A stretch of DNA of 64,000 bases from Kineosporia aurantiaca JCM 3230 (GTDB lineage: Bacteria; Actinomycetota; Actinomycetes; Actinomycetales; Kineosporiaceae): assembly GCA_000719025.1 (NCBI GenBank), contig JODP01000013.1, positions 310,001-374,000 of the forward strand. The letters run 5' to 3'. The translations under genes and the position numbers were made by a program. This document shows, piece by piece, positions 1 to 9,088 of this stretch. Below the pieces are notes generated by a model. It was not told where the DNA came from, ran no database searches, and saw only the letters and a program-made list of their open reading frames with translations. How positions within the stretch are numbered: position 1 is the stretch's first letter; each line of letters starts with the position of its first letter.

Positions 1-473
1 GTCATGCCCTCGGGCAGCCCGTCGAGCGCGAACATCACCGAGCCCTCGGTGTGGCCGGGCGCGTGCACCACGCCGAGCTCAAGCCCGGCCATCGTCAGCT
101 GCGCGCCGTCGCCGACGGTCCGGATGTCGTCCGGTTCCTTCCAGCCGACGTTGCCGAACTGCTGGCGCAGCATCGCCCCGAACGCCTCCGGCAGTGAGCT
201 CACCGGATCGGTCAGGCGGTAACGGTCGTCCTCGTGCACGGTCAGGGCGACACCGTGCGCTCCGCAGACCGGGGTCACCGAGAACACGTGGTCGATGTGG
301 CCGTGGGTTACCAGTACGGCGGCGGGCTTCAGCCGGTACTGGGCCAACACGTCGGAGAGCTGCCCGACGACGTTCACGCCGGGATCGACGATCACGCACT
401 CCTCACCCGCGGCCGGGGCGACGACGTAACAGTTGGTACCGAACACCTCTGACGGGAACCCGAGCAGGAGCAT
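1..473 (-). CDS. MBL-fold metallo-hydrolase (glyoxalase II-like), 3' end cut by window edge
   Basis: The minus-strand frame starts at ATG 473 and runs open to the window edge, so about 157 N-terminal residues are visible and the C-terminus is missing. It begins MLLLGFPSEVFGTNCYVV and carries the metallo-beta-lactamase zinc motif THGHIDH near residue 57, followed by a VHAPGHTEGSV segment that supplies another metal histidine. This pattern is that of the hydroxyacylglutathione hydrolase/glyoxalase II branch, which hydrolyses thioesters using two metal ions. The exact substrate cannot be told. In mycobacteria an MBL protein sits at the same place next to ppi and relA, which supports the assignment. 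Confidence 0.85.
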   Translation of the reverse strand, partial: MLLLGFPSEVFGTNCYVVAPAAGEECVIVDPGVNVVGQLSDVLAQYRLKPAAVLVTHGHIDHVFSVTPVCGAHGVALTVHEDDRYRLTDPVSSLPEAFGAMLRQQFGNVGWKEPDDIRTVGDGAQLTMAGLELGVVHAPGHTEGSVMFALDGLPEGM

Positions 474-686
474 GCCGGGAGCCTACGACAGGGCATCGCG
501 GCTCGTCGTCGGCCCGGACCGACCGCTGACCGGGCCGTCTCCGCGCGCCCCGCCCGCAATCGTCCACCGCTCGGCCCGTCGTGGCTGTTCACTGCGGTGA
601 ACACACAGCTCGTACCCCCTAGACTGCCTAGCGGGCGACCCGCCGGCACCGAACCAGCGGGGCAACAAGGGCTTGGAGGGCAGCAC

Positions 687-1544
687 GTGACCCCGAAGAA
701 TCGGGAGCGCGCGTACGAGAAGCGTCGTTACGAGGAGTGGCAGGCGCGGCTGGCGCAGAAGCGGGCGCAGGAACTCAGGCTACGGCGCCGGCTGGCGATC
801 GGCGGCGGCTCGGTCGTCGTCGTCCTGGTCATCCTGGCGGCATTCCTGCTGGTCAGTCAGCGCGGCGACGACGATGACGCGACCACGACGGCGAGCAGTA
901 CCCCGTCCGCGAGCGCGAGCGCCGCTGCCTCCCCGGCCGCCACCAGCACCGCCAAGTCGACCTGCCCCACCGTCGACGTGAAGGCCCCGGCCACCCCGAA
1001 GCAGTACAGCAAGGCGCCGGCCAAGACCCTCGCCGAGGGCAAGGACTGGACCTGGACGCTGAAGACCACGTGCGGCGACATCCCGATCACCCTGAACGGC
1101 GCCAAGGCGCCGCAGGCCGTGTCCGCGATGATCCAGCTGACCAAGGACGGGTACTTCGACGGCACGCCCTGCCACCGGCTCACCACCACGGGCATCTACG
1201 TGCTGCAGTGCGGCGACCCGACCGGCACCGGAACCGGCTCCCCGGGCTACTCGTACGGCCCGCTGGAGAACGTGCCGTCCGACGCGATGTACCCGGCCGG
1301 CACGGTGGCCATGGCCCGCGGTGACGCCGAGGACAGCCAGGGCAGCCAGTTCTTCCTGGTGTACAAGGACTCCACGATCGGGCAGGGCACCCCTGGGTAC
1401 AGCGTGATCGGCAAGATGTCCGCCGGTGGCCTGGACGTGGTGCAGAAGGTGGCCAAGGGTGGCGACGACGGGTCCAACGGGAGCGCCGGCGACGGGAAGC
1501 CGAACTCGGCGGTCTCGATCCGGACCGCCTCGGTGAAGGGGTGA
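687..1544 (+). CDS. Membrane-anchored cyclophilin-type peptidyl-prolyl cis-trans isomerase
   Basis: The protein is about 285 aa and catalyses proline isomerisation during folding outside the membrane. The start is GTG 687 because TTGGAGGG lies 7 bases upstream; the frame is open further upstream to 597, but without a ribosome site. It has a charged N-terminal segment (KNRERAYEKRRYEEW), one transmembrane helix at about residues 36-55 (GGSVVVVLVILAAFLLV), an Ala/Ser/Thr linker, then a cyclophilin domain with CHRL, LQCGDPTGTGTGSPGY and SQGSQFFLVY. The position between relA and the MBL gene matches mycobacterial ppiB. The usual FHR of the active site is CHR here, so the catalytic arginine is kept. 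Confidence 0.93.
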   Translation: MTPKNRERAYEKRRYEEWQARLAQKRAQELRLRRRLAIGGGSVVVVLVILAAFLLVSQRGDDDDATTTASSTPSASASAAASPAATSTAKSTCPTVDVKAPATPKQYSKAPAKTLAEGKDWTWTLKTTCGDIPITLNGAKAPQAVSAMIQLTKDGYFDGTPCHRLTTTGIYVLQCGDPTGTGTGSPGYSYGPLENVPSDAMYPAGTVAMARGDAEDSQGSQFFLVYKDSTIGQGTPGYSVIGKMSAGGLDVVQKVAKGGDDGSNGSAGDGKPNSAVSIRTASVKG

Positions 1545-1617
1545 CGACCGACGGGCTCGGCAAGGCTTACGGGGTTGACGGGGACGACATGGGTGGCGAA
1601 GCAGAAGGCGTGAGATC

Positions 1618-2868
1618 GTGACCGGACAAGAATGGGGCCGCGCGGACGAGGACGGCACCGTCTACGTGCGCACCACCGACGGGGAACGCAAGGTCGGCCA
1701 GTACCCCGGGGTCAGCCAGGACGAGGCCCTGGCCTATTTCGTGCGCAAGTACGAGGACCTGGCCGCTCAGGTGAGCCTGCTCGAGCAGCGGGTGAAGGCC
1801 GGTCAGGTCTCCCCCGCCGACTCCGAGACGACGATCAAGCGGCTGGAACCGCTGATCCGGGACGCGAACGCGGTCGGTGACCTGGACGGGCTCCTGACCC
1901 GGCTGAACGCCCTGGCCCCGGCCGTGGAGCAGCTGCGCGAGGAGACCCAGAAGGCCAAGCAGGAGGCCCGGGCCGCGGTGATCGCCGAGCGCACGGTGAT
2001 CGTCGAGGAGGCCGAGGCGCTGGCCGGCGCCGACCCGCAGCGGATCCCCTGGAAGACCAGCGGCGACCGGCTGCGCGACCTGTTCGAGGAGTGGCGGCGG
2101 CTGCAGCGCGACTCCCGGCTGGACAAGCACACCGAGGACGAGCTGTGGAAGCGGTTCAGCCACGCCCGCACCACCTTCGACCGTAAGCGCCGGCACTACT
2201 TCGGTGCGCTGGACGAGGAGCGCCACCAGGCCAAGGCGGCCAAGGAACAGCTGATCACCGAGGCCGAGGCGCTGAGCACCTCCACCGACTGGGGCACCAC
2301 GGCGGCCGCCTACCGAGACCTGATGACCCGATGGAAGTCCGTCGGGCGGGCCGCGAAGAAGGAGGACGACGCCCTCTGGGCCCGCTTCCGGGCCGCGCAG
2401 GACGCGTTCTTCAGCCACCGCCAGGAAGCCAACTCGGCGCTGGACGCCGAGTTCGCCGGCAACCTCGAGGTCAAGGAGCGCCTGGCCGAGGAGGCCGAGG
2501 CCCTGCTTCCGGTCCGCGACCTGAACGCCGCCAAGGCCGCCCTGCGCGACCTCCAGGTGCGCTGGGACGAGGCCGGCAAGGTCCCGCGCAACGACATGCA
2601 GCGCATCGAGGGCCGGCTTCGCAAGGTCGAGCAGGCCGTCCGCGACGCCGAGCAGGACCGCTGGAAGCGCAGCAACCCCGAGGCCCGGGCCCGCGCCAAC
2701 GACATGGTCACCCAGCTCGAGAAGACCATCGCCGACGCCGAGGCCGACCTGGCCAAGGCCCAGGCCTCCGGCAACGCCCGCAAGATCAAGGAACTCGAGC
2801 AGTCCCTCGCCTCCCGCCGCGCCTGGCTCGACCAGGCGCTGCAGGCGATGAACGAGTTCACCGACTGA
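1618..2868 (+). CDS. DUF349 repeat protein
   Basis: This is a 416-aa, charged, mostly helical protein. It contains repeated DUF349 units, recognisable by phrases such as LRDLFEEWRRLQRDSRLDKHTEDELWKRF (only a part of each unit is quoted: WRRLQRD, LWKRFSHAR, LMTRWKSVGR, LWARFRAAQD, LQVRWDEAGK), and ends in a long coiled coil. The start is GTG 1618. DUF349 proteins are common in actinobacteria; a biochemical role is not established from sequence, although the family has been linked with nucleic-acid or RNA-helicase partners. It follows ppi by 73 bases on the same strand. Family assignment is firm; function is unknown. Confidence 0.88.
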   Translation: MTGQEWGRADEDGTVYVRTTDGERKVGQYPGVSQDEALAYFVRKYEDLAAQVSLLEQRVKAGQVSPADSETTIKRLEPLIRDANAVGDLDGLLTRLNALAPAVEQLREETQKAKQEARAAVIAERTVIVEEAEALAGADPQRIPWKTSGDRLRDLFEEWRRLQRDSRLDKHTEDELWKRFSHARTTFDRKRRHYFGALDEERHQAKAAKEQLITEAEALSTSTDWGTTAAAYRDLMTRWKSVGRAAKKEDDALWARFRAAQDAFFSHRQEANSALDAEFAGNLEVKERLAEEAEALLPVRDLNAAKAALRDLQVRWDEAGKVPRNDMQRIEGRLRKVEQAVRDAEQDRWKRSNPEARARANDMVTQLEKTIADAEADLAKAQASGNARKIKELEQSLASRRAWLDQALQAMNEFTD

Positions 2869-2960
2869 CCAGTTGTCCACAGGCGGGCAGGATCGCGTCT
2901 TCATCCACAGATGCGATCCGCCCCCTGCGGGCGGCGGGCCCGACCGGGCACGGTGGTCGG

Positions 2961-3536
2961 GTGACAAGTATGGACGATGCCGCACCGGTCCTCCGGGTCT
3001 GTTCGGCCCACGAGCGGGCCGGGTTGATCCGCGACGGCCTGGCCCGGGAAGTGCTGTCCGGCGTGCTGATCGCGGTCGACCGGCCGATCACCGCGAACGT
3101 GCGCGCCCATGCCCTGCGGGAGAAACTCGGCCTCTGGGAGACTGATCCGGCCCGCGGCCGGGCCATCGGCTTCGGCACGGCGGCCTGGGTCCACACCGGC
3201 TCCTGGCCGGCCCGCACCGCGTCCTCCATCGACCTGGTCATCGGCCGCAACCGCCGCGCACCCCGACTCGACGGGGTACGCATCCGCCAGGTCGACCTCC
3301 CCACCGAGCACCTGACGCCCATCGCGGGCCTCCTGGTCACTCTCCCGGGGCGCACCGCTGCCGACGTTGCCCGTGACTTACCCCGTGCACACGCCCTTTC
3401 CGTGCTCCGGACGCTGCAGGAACTGCACGACGTGCATCCTCCGCAGGTCCTGGAGATCCTCGCTGCCATGCCTTACGCCCGGGGTGCGGCCGTCGCACGT
3501 GACGTGGTGCGGGCTTGGGCAGACAGCCTGCGCTGA
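2961..3536 (+). CDS. AbiEi-antitoxin-like protein without a partner
   Basis: The protein is about 191 aa, starting at GTG 2961 (VTSMDD) or ATG 2970; the same frame stays open upstream into the DUF349 gene, but those residues are a shadow. It resembles the AbiEi-like proteins common in actinobacteria: a segment reading GFGTAAWVHTG (usually 'HRTAA..HG'), then GVRIRQVDLP and GLLVTLPGRTAADVARDLP, the typical C-terminal half. The helix-turn-helix start and the DUF559 nuclease tail seen in many relatives are absent. No AbiEii-type toxin lies next to it, so toxin-antitoxin activity is doubtful. The family call rests on motif reading only. Confidence 0.6.
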   Translation: MTSMDDAAPVLRVCSAHERAGLIRDGLAREVLSGVLIAVDRPITANVRAHALREKLGLWETDPARGRAIGFGTAAWVHTGSWPARTASSIDLVIGRNRRAPRLDGVRIRQVDLPTEHLTPIAGLLVTLPGRTAADVARDLPRAHALSVLRTLQELHDVHPPQVLEILAAMPYARGAAVARDVVRAWADSLR

Positions 3537-3708
3537 ACCCGGTGTTCCGTGGCTGCCTCTGGACGTTCCTGCCCTGAGGACGCAGGCCGTCCAGGACGGC
3601 CGCCTCTGCGGTAAACCCTGCTGCCCCGCAGGGGGTTGGGCCCGATGGTGCTAGCCCAGCCGCAGGACGAGGGCGGACGACGCGGAGCCGACCACGCTGC
3701 TCATGCCT

Positions 3709-3726
3709 TCCGCCCGCGCGGGCGGA
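3709..3726. repeat. 18-bp perfect palindrome
   Basis: The sequence TCCGCCCGCGCGGGCGGA reads identically on both strands. It lies in the gene-poor stretch between the AbiEi-like gene and relA. It could be an operator or just high-GC coincidence. Confidence 0.4.
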
Positions 3727-3818
3727 GTCTGTCTTGGCGTTCCCACCCGATCGTCGGCCGCTTGCCGTGCCTATCCATTGCGTGACCTCAGTCGTCGGGC
3801 GCTATCGGATCTAGCCAC

Positions 3819-3897
3819 CGTTACCCACCCGCCAATATCCGGCCGCCCGGCCGTCAGAGCCCTTCCGTCGTTACCCACGGGCCAGGGCCCGGCCGTC
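3819..3897. repeat. Two imperfect direct repeats beginning CGTTACCCAC
   Basis: Copies begin at 3819 and 3869, each reading CGTTACCCAC, then a GCCA core and CCGGCCG. A partial third copy (GGTTACCCAT) is near 4255. They are diverged and no protein frame explains them. Confidence 0.35.
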
Positions 3898-4523
3898 GCC
3901 AGCAGCATGGCTCGCGTCTAGGGGCCTGCCTCACCTGGGTTCCCGGGCGATCCAACCCGCCGTCTCACGAACGTCCATTGCTACATCGCTCGGGCAGTCT
4001 GCACTCACCGGTGACCGGGGCGGGAGCCGTACGACTGACCCGACCTCGAGCACTGCGATCGCGCGCACTCTTCACGCGAACCACCAGCCGCGCCGGTCGA
4101 ACTCACTCGGAACCCGTACCCCTCGGACAATGCGACAAACTGCTCGCCCCTGCCGTAGGAGCCCGGCTGACCAGTGCCCACCCGTGGGTACCCTGACTGC
4201 CGGTACTCATCACCAGTGCCGGCGTCGGAGCCCAGGGCCGATGCCCAGCCGTCCGGTTACCCATCCTCGAGGGCCCTGCTGCACCTGCCCACCCATCGAA
4301 GCTCGGCAGTCGGAGCCCGAGGAGGGCCTCACCCCTGCCAGATGTGCTGAAGCACAATAGCTTCCGCTGCTGGCCAGGGTGCAGGCGGTCCCGCCACCAA
4401 GACTGCCTCGTCCATCCGCCGCAGAACACCGTCGGCAGCCAGGACGAGCCGACTTAACCCGTCGTCGGCGGGCCCTGCCCGTCATCACCCTTGTAGGTGC
4501 GAGCGGTGCTTACGGAGCGGACC

Positions 4524-7079
4524 TCAGTCCAGGTCGGCGTCAGTACGACGCCCGGTGATCCGGTAGGCGTCGAACACTCCGTCCACCCGGCGCACCGCCG
4601 CGATGACGTGGCCCAGGTGTGCCGGGTCGGCCATCTCGAAGGTGAAGCGGGAGATCGCCATGCGCTCGCGGGAGGTGGTGACGTTGGCCGAGAGGATGTT
4701 CACGTGTTCGTCGGACAGCGTGCTGGTCACGTCGGAGAGCAAACGGTTGCGGTCCAGCGCCTCGACCTGGATCTGCACCAGGAAGACGCTGGCCTGGTTC
4801 GGGGCCCACTCGACCTGGACGATCCGGTCCGGCTCCTCGCGCAGCCCGGTCACGTTGTTGCAGTCCTCCCGGTGCACCGAGACTCCGGAACCGCGGGTGA
4901 CGAAGCCGATGATCGGGTCGCCCGGCACCGGGGTGCAGCAGCGGGCCAGCTTCACCCAGACGTCCTCGACGTCCTTCACCACCACGCCCGGATCGCCCAT
5001 CCGCGGACGGCGCGGGCGCATCGGGGTGACCGTTTCGGCCAGGTCCTCTTCGGTGCCTGCCTCGCCACCGGCCGAGTCGACCAGTTTCTGGACCACGCTG
5101 CCGGCCGAGATCTGTCCCTCGCCGACCGCCGCGTACAGGCCGGACACGTCCTGGAAGCGCAGCTCGGTGGCCAGGCCGATCAGCGACTCGTGGGTGAGCA
5201 GACGGCGCATCGGCAGGTTCTGCTTGCGCATCGCCTTGGTGATCGCGTCCTTGCCGGACTCGATCGCCTCCTCGCGGCGCTCCTTTGAGAACCACTGGCG
5301 GATCTTGTTGCGGGCCCGCGGGCTGTGGACGAAGTTCAGCCAGTCGCGGCTCGGGCCCGCGGCATCGGTCTTGGAGGTGAAGACTTCGACCACGTCGCCG
5401 TTGTCGAGGGCGCTCTCCAGCGGTACCAGCCGTCCGTTGACCCGCGCGCCCATGCAGCGATGGCCGACCTCGGTGTGCACCGCGTAGGCGAAGTCGACCG
5501 GCGTGGAGCCGGCGGGCAGCGCGACCACGTCGCCCTTCGGCGTGAACACGTAGACCTCTTGGGCCTGGATCTCGAACTGCAGGGACTCCAGGAACTCGCC
5601 CGGGTCGGCGGTCTCCCGCTGCCAGTCCAGCAGCTGACGCAGCCAGGTCATGTCGGTCGGGTTGCCGGTGGGGGCGGCGCCGTTCGCGTCGTCCTTGTAC
5701 TTCCAGTGCGCGGCCACGCCGTACTCGGCGCGACGGTGCATCTGGTGGGTGCGGATCTGGATCTCGACCGGCTTGCCCTCGGGACCGATCACCGTGGTGT
5801 GCAGTGACTGGTACATGTTGAACTTGGGCATCGCGATGTAGTCCTTGAACCGGCCGGGGACCGGGTTCCAGCGCGCGTGCAGCGCACCGAGGACGGCGTA
5901 ACAGTCGCGCACCGAGTCGACCAGCACCCGGATGCCCACCAGGTCGTAGATGTCGGCGAAGTCGCGGCCGCGCACGATCATCTTCTGGTAAACGGAGTAG
6001 TAGTGCTTGGGCCGACCGGAGACGACCGCCTTGATCTTGCCGGCCCGCAGGTCGGCCGAGACCTGCTCGCGGACCTGGGCCAGGTAGTCCTCCCGGGCCG
6101 GGGCCCGCTCGGCCACCAGGCGGACGATCTCGTCGAAAACCTTGGGCCAGAGCGTGGCGAAGCTCAGGTCCTCCAGCTCCCACTTGATCGTGTTCATGCC
6201 CAGCCGGTGGGCCAGCGGCGCGTAGATCTCGAGCGTCTCGCGGGCCTTCTTCTCGGCCTTGTGGGCCGGGACGTAGCGCCAGGTGCGGGCGTTGTGCAGG
6301 CGGTCGGCCAGCTTGATCACCAGCACCCGGATGTCCTTCGACATCGCGACGACCATCTTGCGCACGGTCTCGGCCTGGGCCGCGTCGCCGTACTTGACCT
6401 TGTCGAGCTTGGTCACCCCGTCGACCAGCATGGCGATCTCGTCGCCGAAGTCGGTCCGGAGCATGTCCAGGGTGTACGACGTGTCCTCGACGGTGTCGTG
6501 CAGCAGCGCGGCGGCCAGGGTGGCCGGGGTCATGCCCAGCTCGGCGAGGATCTGCGCGACCGCCACCGGGTGGGTGATGTACGGGTCGCCGCTCTTGCGC
6601 TTCTGCCCGGAGTGCGCCTTCTCGGCCACCTGGAAGGCCCGCTCGATGACGCTGACGTCGGCCTTCGGGTGCGCGCTGCGGACGCTGCGCAGCAGCGGTT
6701 CGAGCAGCGGGGAGCTGGGGTTACGGGAGGCCGCCCCGAGCCGGGCGATCCGGGAGAACACCCGGACCGGGGAGACCAGGGGCTCGCTCGAGCGGGGACG
6801 CGGGTCGACGGCGGCCCGGGGGGCCGTGGTCGGGCGGGGCCGGTCCTGGGTGGTGTCCGACTGGCCGGACGGGGCCGGCGCAGCGGAGGTGGAGGCACTG
6901 GAAGCGGATGGCGAGGCGGGGGCGAGGCGGGGGCCGGGCGGAGAAGCCTGCTCAGCGGGGCCGTTGCCGGTGCCCTCCGCGTCCGTCTCGGTGTCCTTGA
7001 CGGCCGACAGCGCCGGGCGACCTTCCCGCCCATCGCGCAGCGCCTGCTGCGCAACCCTCGCTGCGACCTCTTCGGACAC
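4524..7079 (-). CDS. relA: Bifunctional (p)ppGpp synthetase/hydrolase (Rel)
   Basis: This 851-aa enzyme makes and degrades the alarmone (p)ppGpp in the stringent response. The GTG at 7079 is chosen because GGGAGG sits 5 bases upstream; an in-frame ATG at 7169 lacks a ribosome site. Domains in order are a low-complexity N-terminus, the HD hydrolase (YITHPVAVAQ, LLHDTVEDT), the synthetase (KHYYSVYQKM, DIYDLVGIRVLV, EIQIRTHQMHRRAEYGVAAHWKYK in part), TGS (VYVFTPKGDVVALPAGSTPVDFAY), a zinc-finger-like region (RCCTPVPGDPIIGF) and a C-terminal ACT domain. Both active sites look intact. The long Ala/Pro/Ser-rich N-terminal extension (about 130 residues) is typical of actinomycetes. It follows apt on the same strand, as in mycobacteria. 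Confidence 0.98.
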   Translation of the reverse strand: MSEEVAARVAQQALRDGREGRPALSAVKDTETDAEGTGNGPAEQASPPGPRLAPASPSASSASTSAAPAPSGQSDTTQDRPRPTTAPRAAVDPRPRSSEPLVSPVRVFSRIARLGAASRNPSSPLLEPLLRSVRSAHPKADVSVIERAFQVAEKAHSGQKRKSGDPYITHPVAVAQILAELGMTPATLAAALLHDTVEDTSYTLDMLRTDFGDEIAMLVDGVTKLDKVKYGDAAQAETVRKMVVAMSKDIRVLVIKLADRLHNARTWRYVPAHKAEKKARETLEIYAPLAHRLGMNTIKWELEDLSFATLWPKVFDEIVRLVAERAPAREDYLAQVREQVSADLRAGKIKAVVSGRPKHYYSVYQKMIVRGRDFADIYDLVGIRVLVDSVRDCYAVLGALHARWNPVPGRFKDYIAMPKFNMYQSLHTTVIGPEGKPVEIQIRTHQMHRRAEYGVAAHWKYKDDANGAAPTGNPTDMTWLRQLLDWQRETADPGEFLESLQFEIQAQEVYVFTPKGDVVALPAGSTPVDFAYAVHTEVGHRCMGARVNGRLVPLESALDNGDVVEVFTSKTDAAGPSRDWLNFVHSPRARNKIRQWFSKERREEAIESGKDAITKAMRKQNLPMRRLLTHESLIGLATELRFQDVSGLYAAVGEGQISAGSVVQKLVDSAGGEAGTEEDLAETVTPMRPRRPRMGDPGVVVKDVEDVWVKLARCCTPVPGDPIIGFVTRGSGVSVHREDCNNVTGLREEPDRIVQVEWAPNQASVFLVQIQVEALDRNRLLSDVTSTLSDEHVNILSANVTTSRERMAISRFTFEMADPAHLGHVIAAVRRVDGVFDAYRITGRRTDADLD

Positions 7080-7349
7080 CCGATCCTCCCGACGTCGTAC
7101 GTCTCGCACGGAGACTCTTGCTGGACGAGTGTAGGGCCCGGAAAGCCCAGGTGCCTCGCCTCTCGACAAGCTCAGAGCCTGTCTTGAGCATCCCCAGCAG
7201 GTAGCAGAGCGACCCTGGAGGCCGATTCATTCCCCATTCTGCGGGTAACGGTCCGTTTCGATCTTGACTTCCGACCCGCCTCGTGCGCTCCGTACTGACG
7301 GAATCACGCTGAGTCAGGCAAATCGGTGTTTCGCCCCAACGCGCCGGAA

Positions 7350-7904
7350 TCAGAAATTCAGCAGGGATTTCACGTCGCGGCCGACCAGCCGCTCCCGGCC
7401 GTTCAGGAATCCGAGCTCGGCCAGGAAGGACACCGAGACGACCTGCGCCCCGACCCGCTCCAGCAGACCGGCGGCCGCCTCGGCGGTGCCCCCGGTCGCC
7501 AGCACGTCGTCAAGCAGCAGCACCCGCTGGCCGGGACTCACCGCGTCTTCGTGCACTTCGATGACCGCGGTGCCGTACTCGAGCGTGTACTCGGCCGAGA
7601 CCGTGGCGTTGGGTAGCTTGCCCTTCTTCCGGATCGGCACGAAGCCCACCCCGAGGGCCAGGGCGACCCCGGCGCCGAAGATGAAGCCCCGGGCCTCGAT
7701 CCCGGCCACCAGGTCCACCTCGGCGCCGCTGCCCGGCCCATGAGCGGCCGCCAGGGCGGCGACCGACGCGGCGAACAGATCCGGGTCGGCCAGGAGCGGG
7801 GTGATGTCCTTGAACAGGATGCCCGGGGACGGGTAGTCCGGGATGTCCCGGACCCCCGCCGCCAAGCGCTCCAGCAGTGCGGTGTCGATGCTGTCGGTGC
7901 TCAC
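7350..7904 (-). CDS. apt: Adenine phosphoribosyltransferase
   Basis: This 184-aa cytosolic enzyme joins adenine to PRPP to give AMP in purine salvage. The PRPP-binding loop VLLLDDVLATGGTA lies at residues 128-141, and FPDYPSPGILFKD-type text at residues 21-33 (IPDYPSPGILFKDITPLL) and GIEARGFIFG are family signatures. The GTG start at 7904 overlaps the secF stop in a GTGA junction, so it is probably translated by coupling to secF. The order secD-secF-apt-relA is standard in actinobacteria. Confidence 0.97.
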   Translation of the reverse strand: MSTDSIDTALLERLAAGVRDIPDYPSPGILFKDITPLLADPDLFAASVAALAAAHGPGSGAEVDLVAGIEARGFIFGAGVALALGVGFVPIRKKGKLPNATVSAEYTLEYGTAVIEVHEDAVSPGQRVLLLDDVLATGGTAEAAAGLLERVGAQVVSVSFLAELGFLNGRERLVGRDVKSLLNF

Positions 7905-9088
7905 CGACGCTTGTCCCGCCGGGGCTGCGCCCGCTGACCAGAACTGCTGCGCCGGGTGGCCTCACCGCGCCGCGAGGGCGTCGTGGGGGTCACTACGGCC
8001 GTGGCACCGGTACCGGTCGAGGATCCGGTCGAACCCACGCCCGCACCAACGGCTGCACGGTCGTCCTCGTCCTCTTCCGGAGTGCCGAACTCCGGCGTCC
8101 CTCCAGGAGCCTTGCCCTCCGCGCGCCGCTTGAGCAGCTTGCGGGTGTGGGCGACGATCTCCGGCTCCCGGCGGCGCAGGTCCACCAGCAGCGGAGTGGC
8201 GATGAAGATCGAGGAGTAGGTACCGGCGGCGATACCGATGAACAGGGCCAGCGAGATGTCCTTCAGGGTGCCCGCGCCGAGCACGAAGGCCCCGATGAAC
8301 AGGATCGAGGCCACCGGCAGGAGGGCCACGACCGAGGTGTTGATCGAGCGCACCAGGGTCTGGTTGACGGCCAGGTTCGCGGACTCCTCGAAGGTGCGCC
8401 GGGTGGACAGGGTGATCCGGTCGGTGTTCTCCCGGACCTTGTCGAACACCACCACGGTGTCGTACAGCGAGTACCCGAGGATGGTGAGGAACCCGATCAC
8501 CGAGGCCGGGGTGACCTCGAACCCGGTCAGCGCGTAGATGCCGGCCGTGATGATCAGGTCGTGCAGCAGGGCGACCAGCGCGGCCACCGACATCTTCCAG
8601 GTCCGGAAGTAGGCGGCGATCACCAGGCTGACCAGGACCAGGAAGATCAGCAGACCCTGGACGGCCTTCTTGGTGACGTCGCTGCCCCAGCTCGCCCCCA
8701 CGAAGCTGGAGGTGATGTTCTTGTCCGGGACGTTGTAGGCCTTGCCCAGCGCGGCCTGGATCTGGTCCGACTCGGTGGCGCTCAGCTTCTCGGTCTGGAC
8801 CCGGATCCCGTCGTCACCGATCTTGGTGACCAGGGCCTCGCTGCCGGGCTTGACCGAGGCCACGGCATCGGAACCGGTGATGGTGTCGGTGTTCGCGACG
8901 TGGGAGAGCTGGAACTGCGCTCCCCCCTTGAACTCGATGCCCGGGTTCAGCCGGATGAACACCAGCGCCAGGATCGAGGCGATCACCATGGCGGCGGCGA
9001 TCAGGTACCAGACCCGGCGGTGGCCGATGAAGGCGAATGAGCGCTTGCCCGAGTGCAGGTCGTTACCGAAGGCGGCGAAGCTGAACAT
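7901..9088 (-). CDS. secF: Protein translocase subunit SecF
   Basis: SecF (395 aa) pairs with SecD in the membrane and uses the proton gradient to help preprotein release at the Sec channel. The N-terminal helix WYLIAAAMVIASILALVF is followed by the GIEFKGGAQF motif (usually G.DF.GG), a periplasmic domain, and five more helices with VIGFLTILGYSLYDTVVVFDKVREN and LVRSINTSVVALLPV. The C-terminal tail of about 60 residues is charged and low complexity. The ATG at 9088 overlaps the secD stop by one base (TGATG), and the end overlaps apt. Confidence 0.98.
   Translation of the reverse strand: MFSFAAFGNDLHSGKRSFAFIGHRRVWYLIAAAMVIASILALVFIRLNPGIEFKGGAQFQLSHVANTDTITGSDAVASVKPGSEALVTKIGDDGIRVQTEKLSATESDQIQAALGKAYNVPDKNITSSFVGASWGSDVTKKAVQGLLIFLVLVSLVIAAYFRTWKMSVAALVALLHDLIITAGIYALTGFEVTPASVIGFLTILGYSLYDTVVVFDKVRENTDRITLSTRRTFEESANLAVNQTLVRSINTSVVALLPVASILFIGAFVLGAGTLKDISLALFIGIAAGTYSSIFIATPLLVDLRRREPEIVAHTRKLLKRRAEGKAPGGTPEFGTPEEDEDDRAAVGAGVGSTGSSTGTGATAVVTPTTPSRRGEATRRSSSGQRAQPRRDKRR

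Larger units (their letters stand above)
3537..4523. other. Long stretch without a convincing gene
   Basis: About 990 bases between the AbiEi-like gene and the end of relA hold only short open frames with no recognisable protein and poor start sites. The base pattern is less periodic than in neighbouring genes and the strings GTTACCCA and GTGGGTA/TACCCAC recur. It also holds an 18-bp perfect palindrome at 3709-3726. It may be decayed DNA, an untranslated region or a site for an unrecognised RNA. Confidence 0.5.

Noticed and set aside
2331..2960. N-terminal extension of the AbiEi-like gene into the DUF349 gene
   Set aside because: The residues are an out-of-frame reading of the DUF349 gene and have shadow composition; a start at 2961 or 2970 fits the family.
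2961..3536. Complete toxin-antitoxin pair
   Set aside because: Only the AbiEi-like half is seen; no AbiEii nucleotidyltransferase toxin lies on either side.
4497..5288. Plus-strand frame opposite the relA C-terminus
   Set aside because: Antisense shadow without domains; relA on the other strand is complete.
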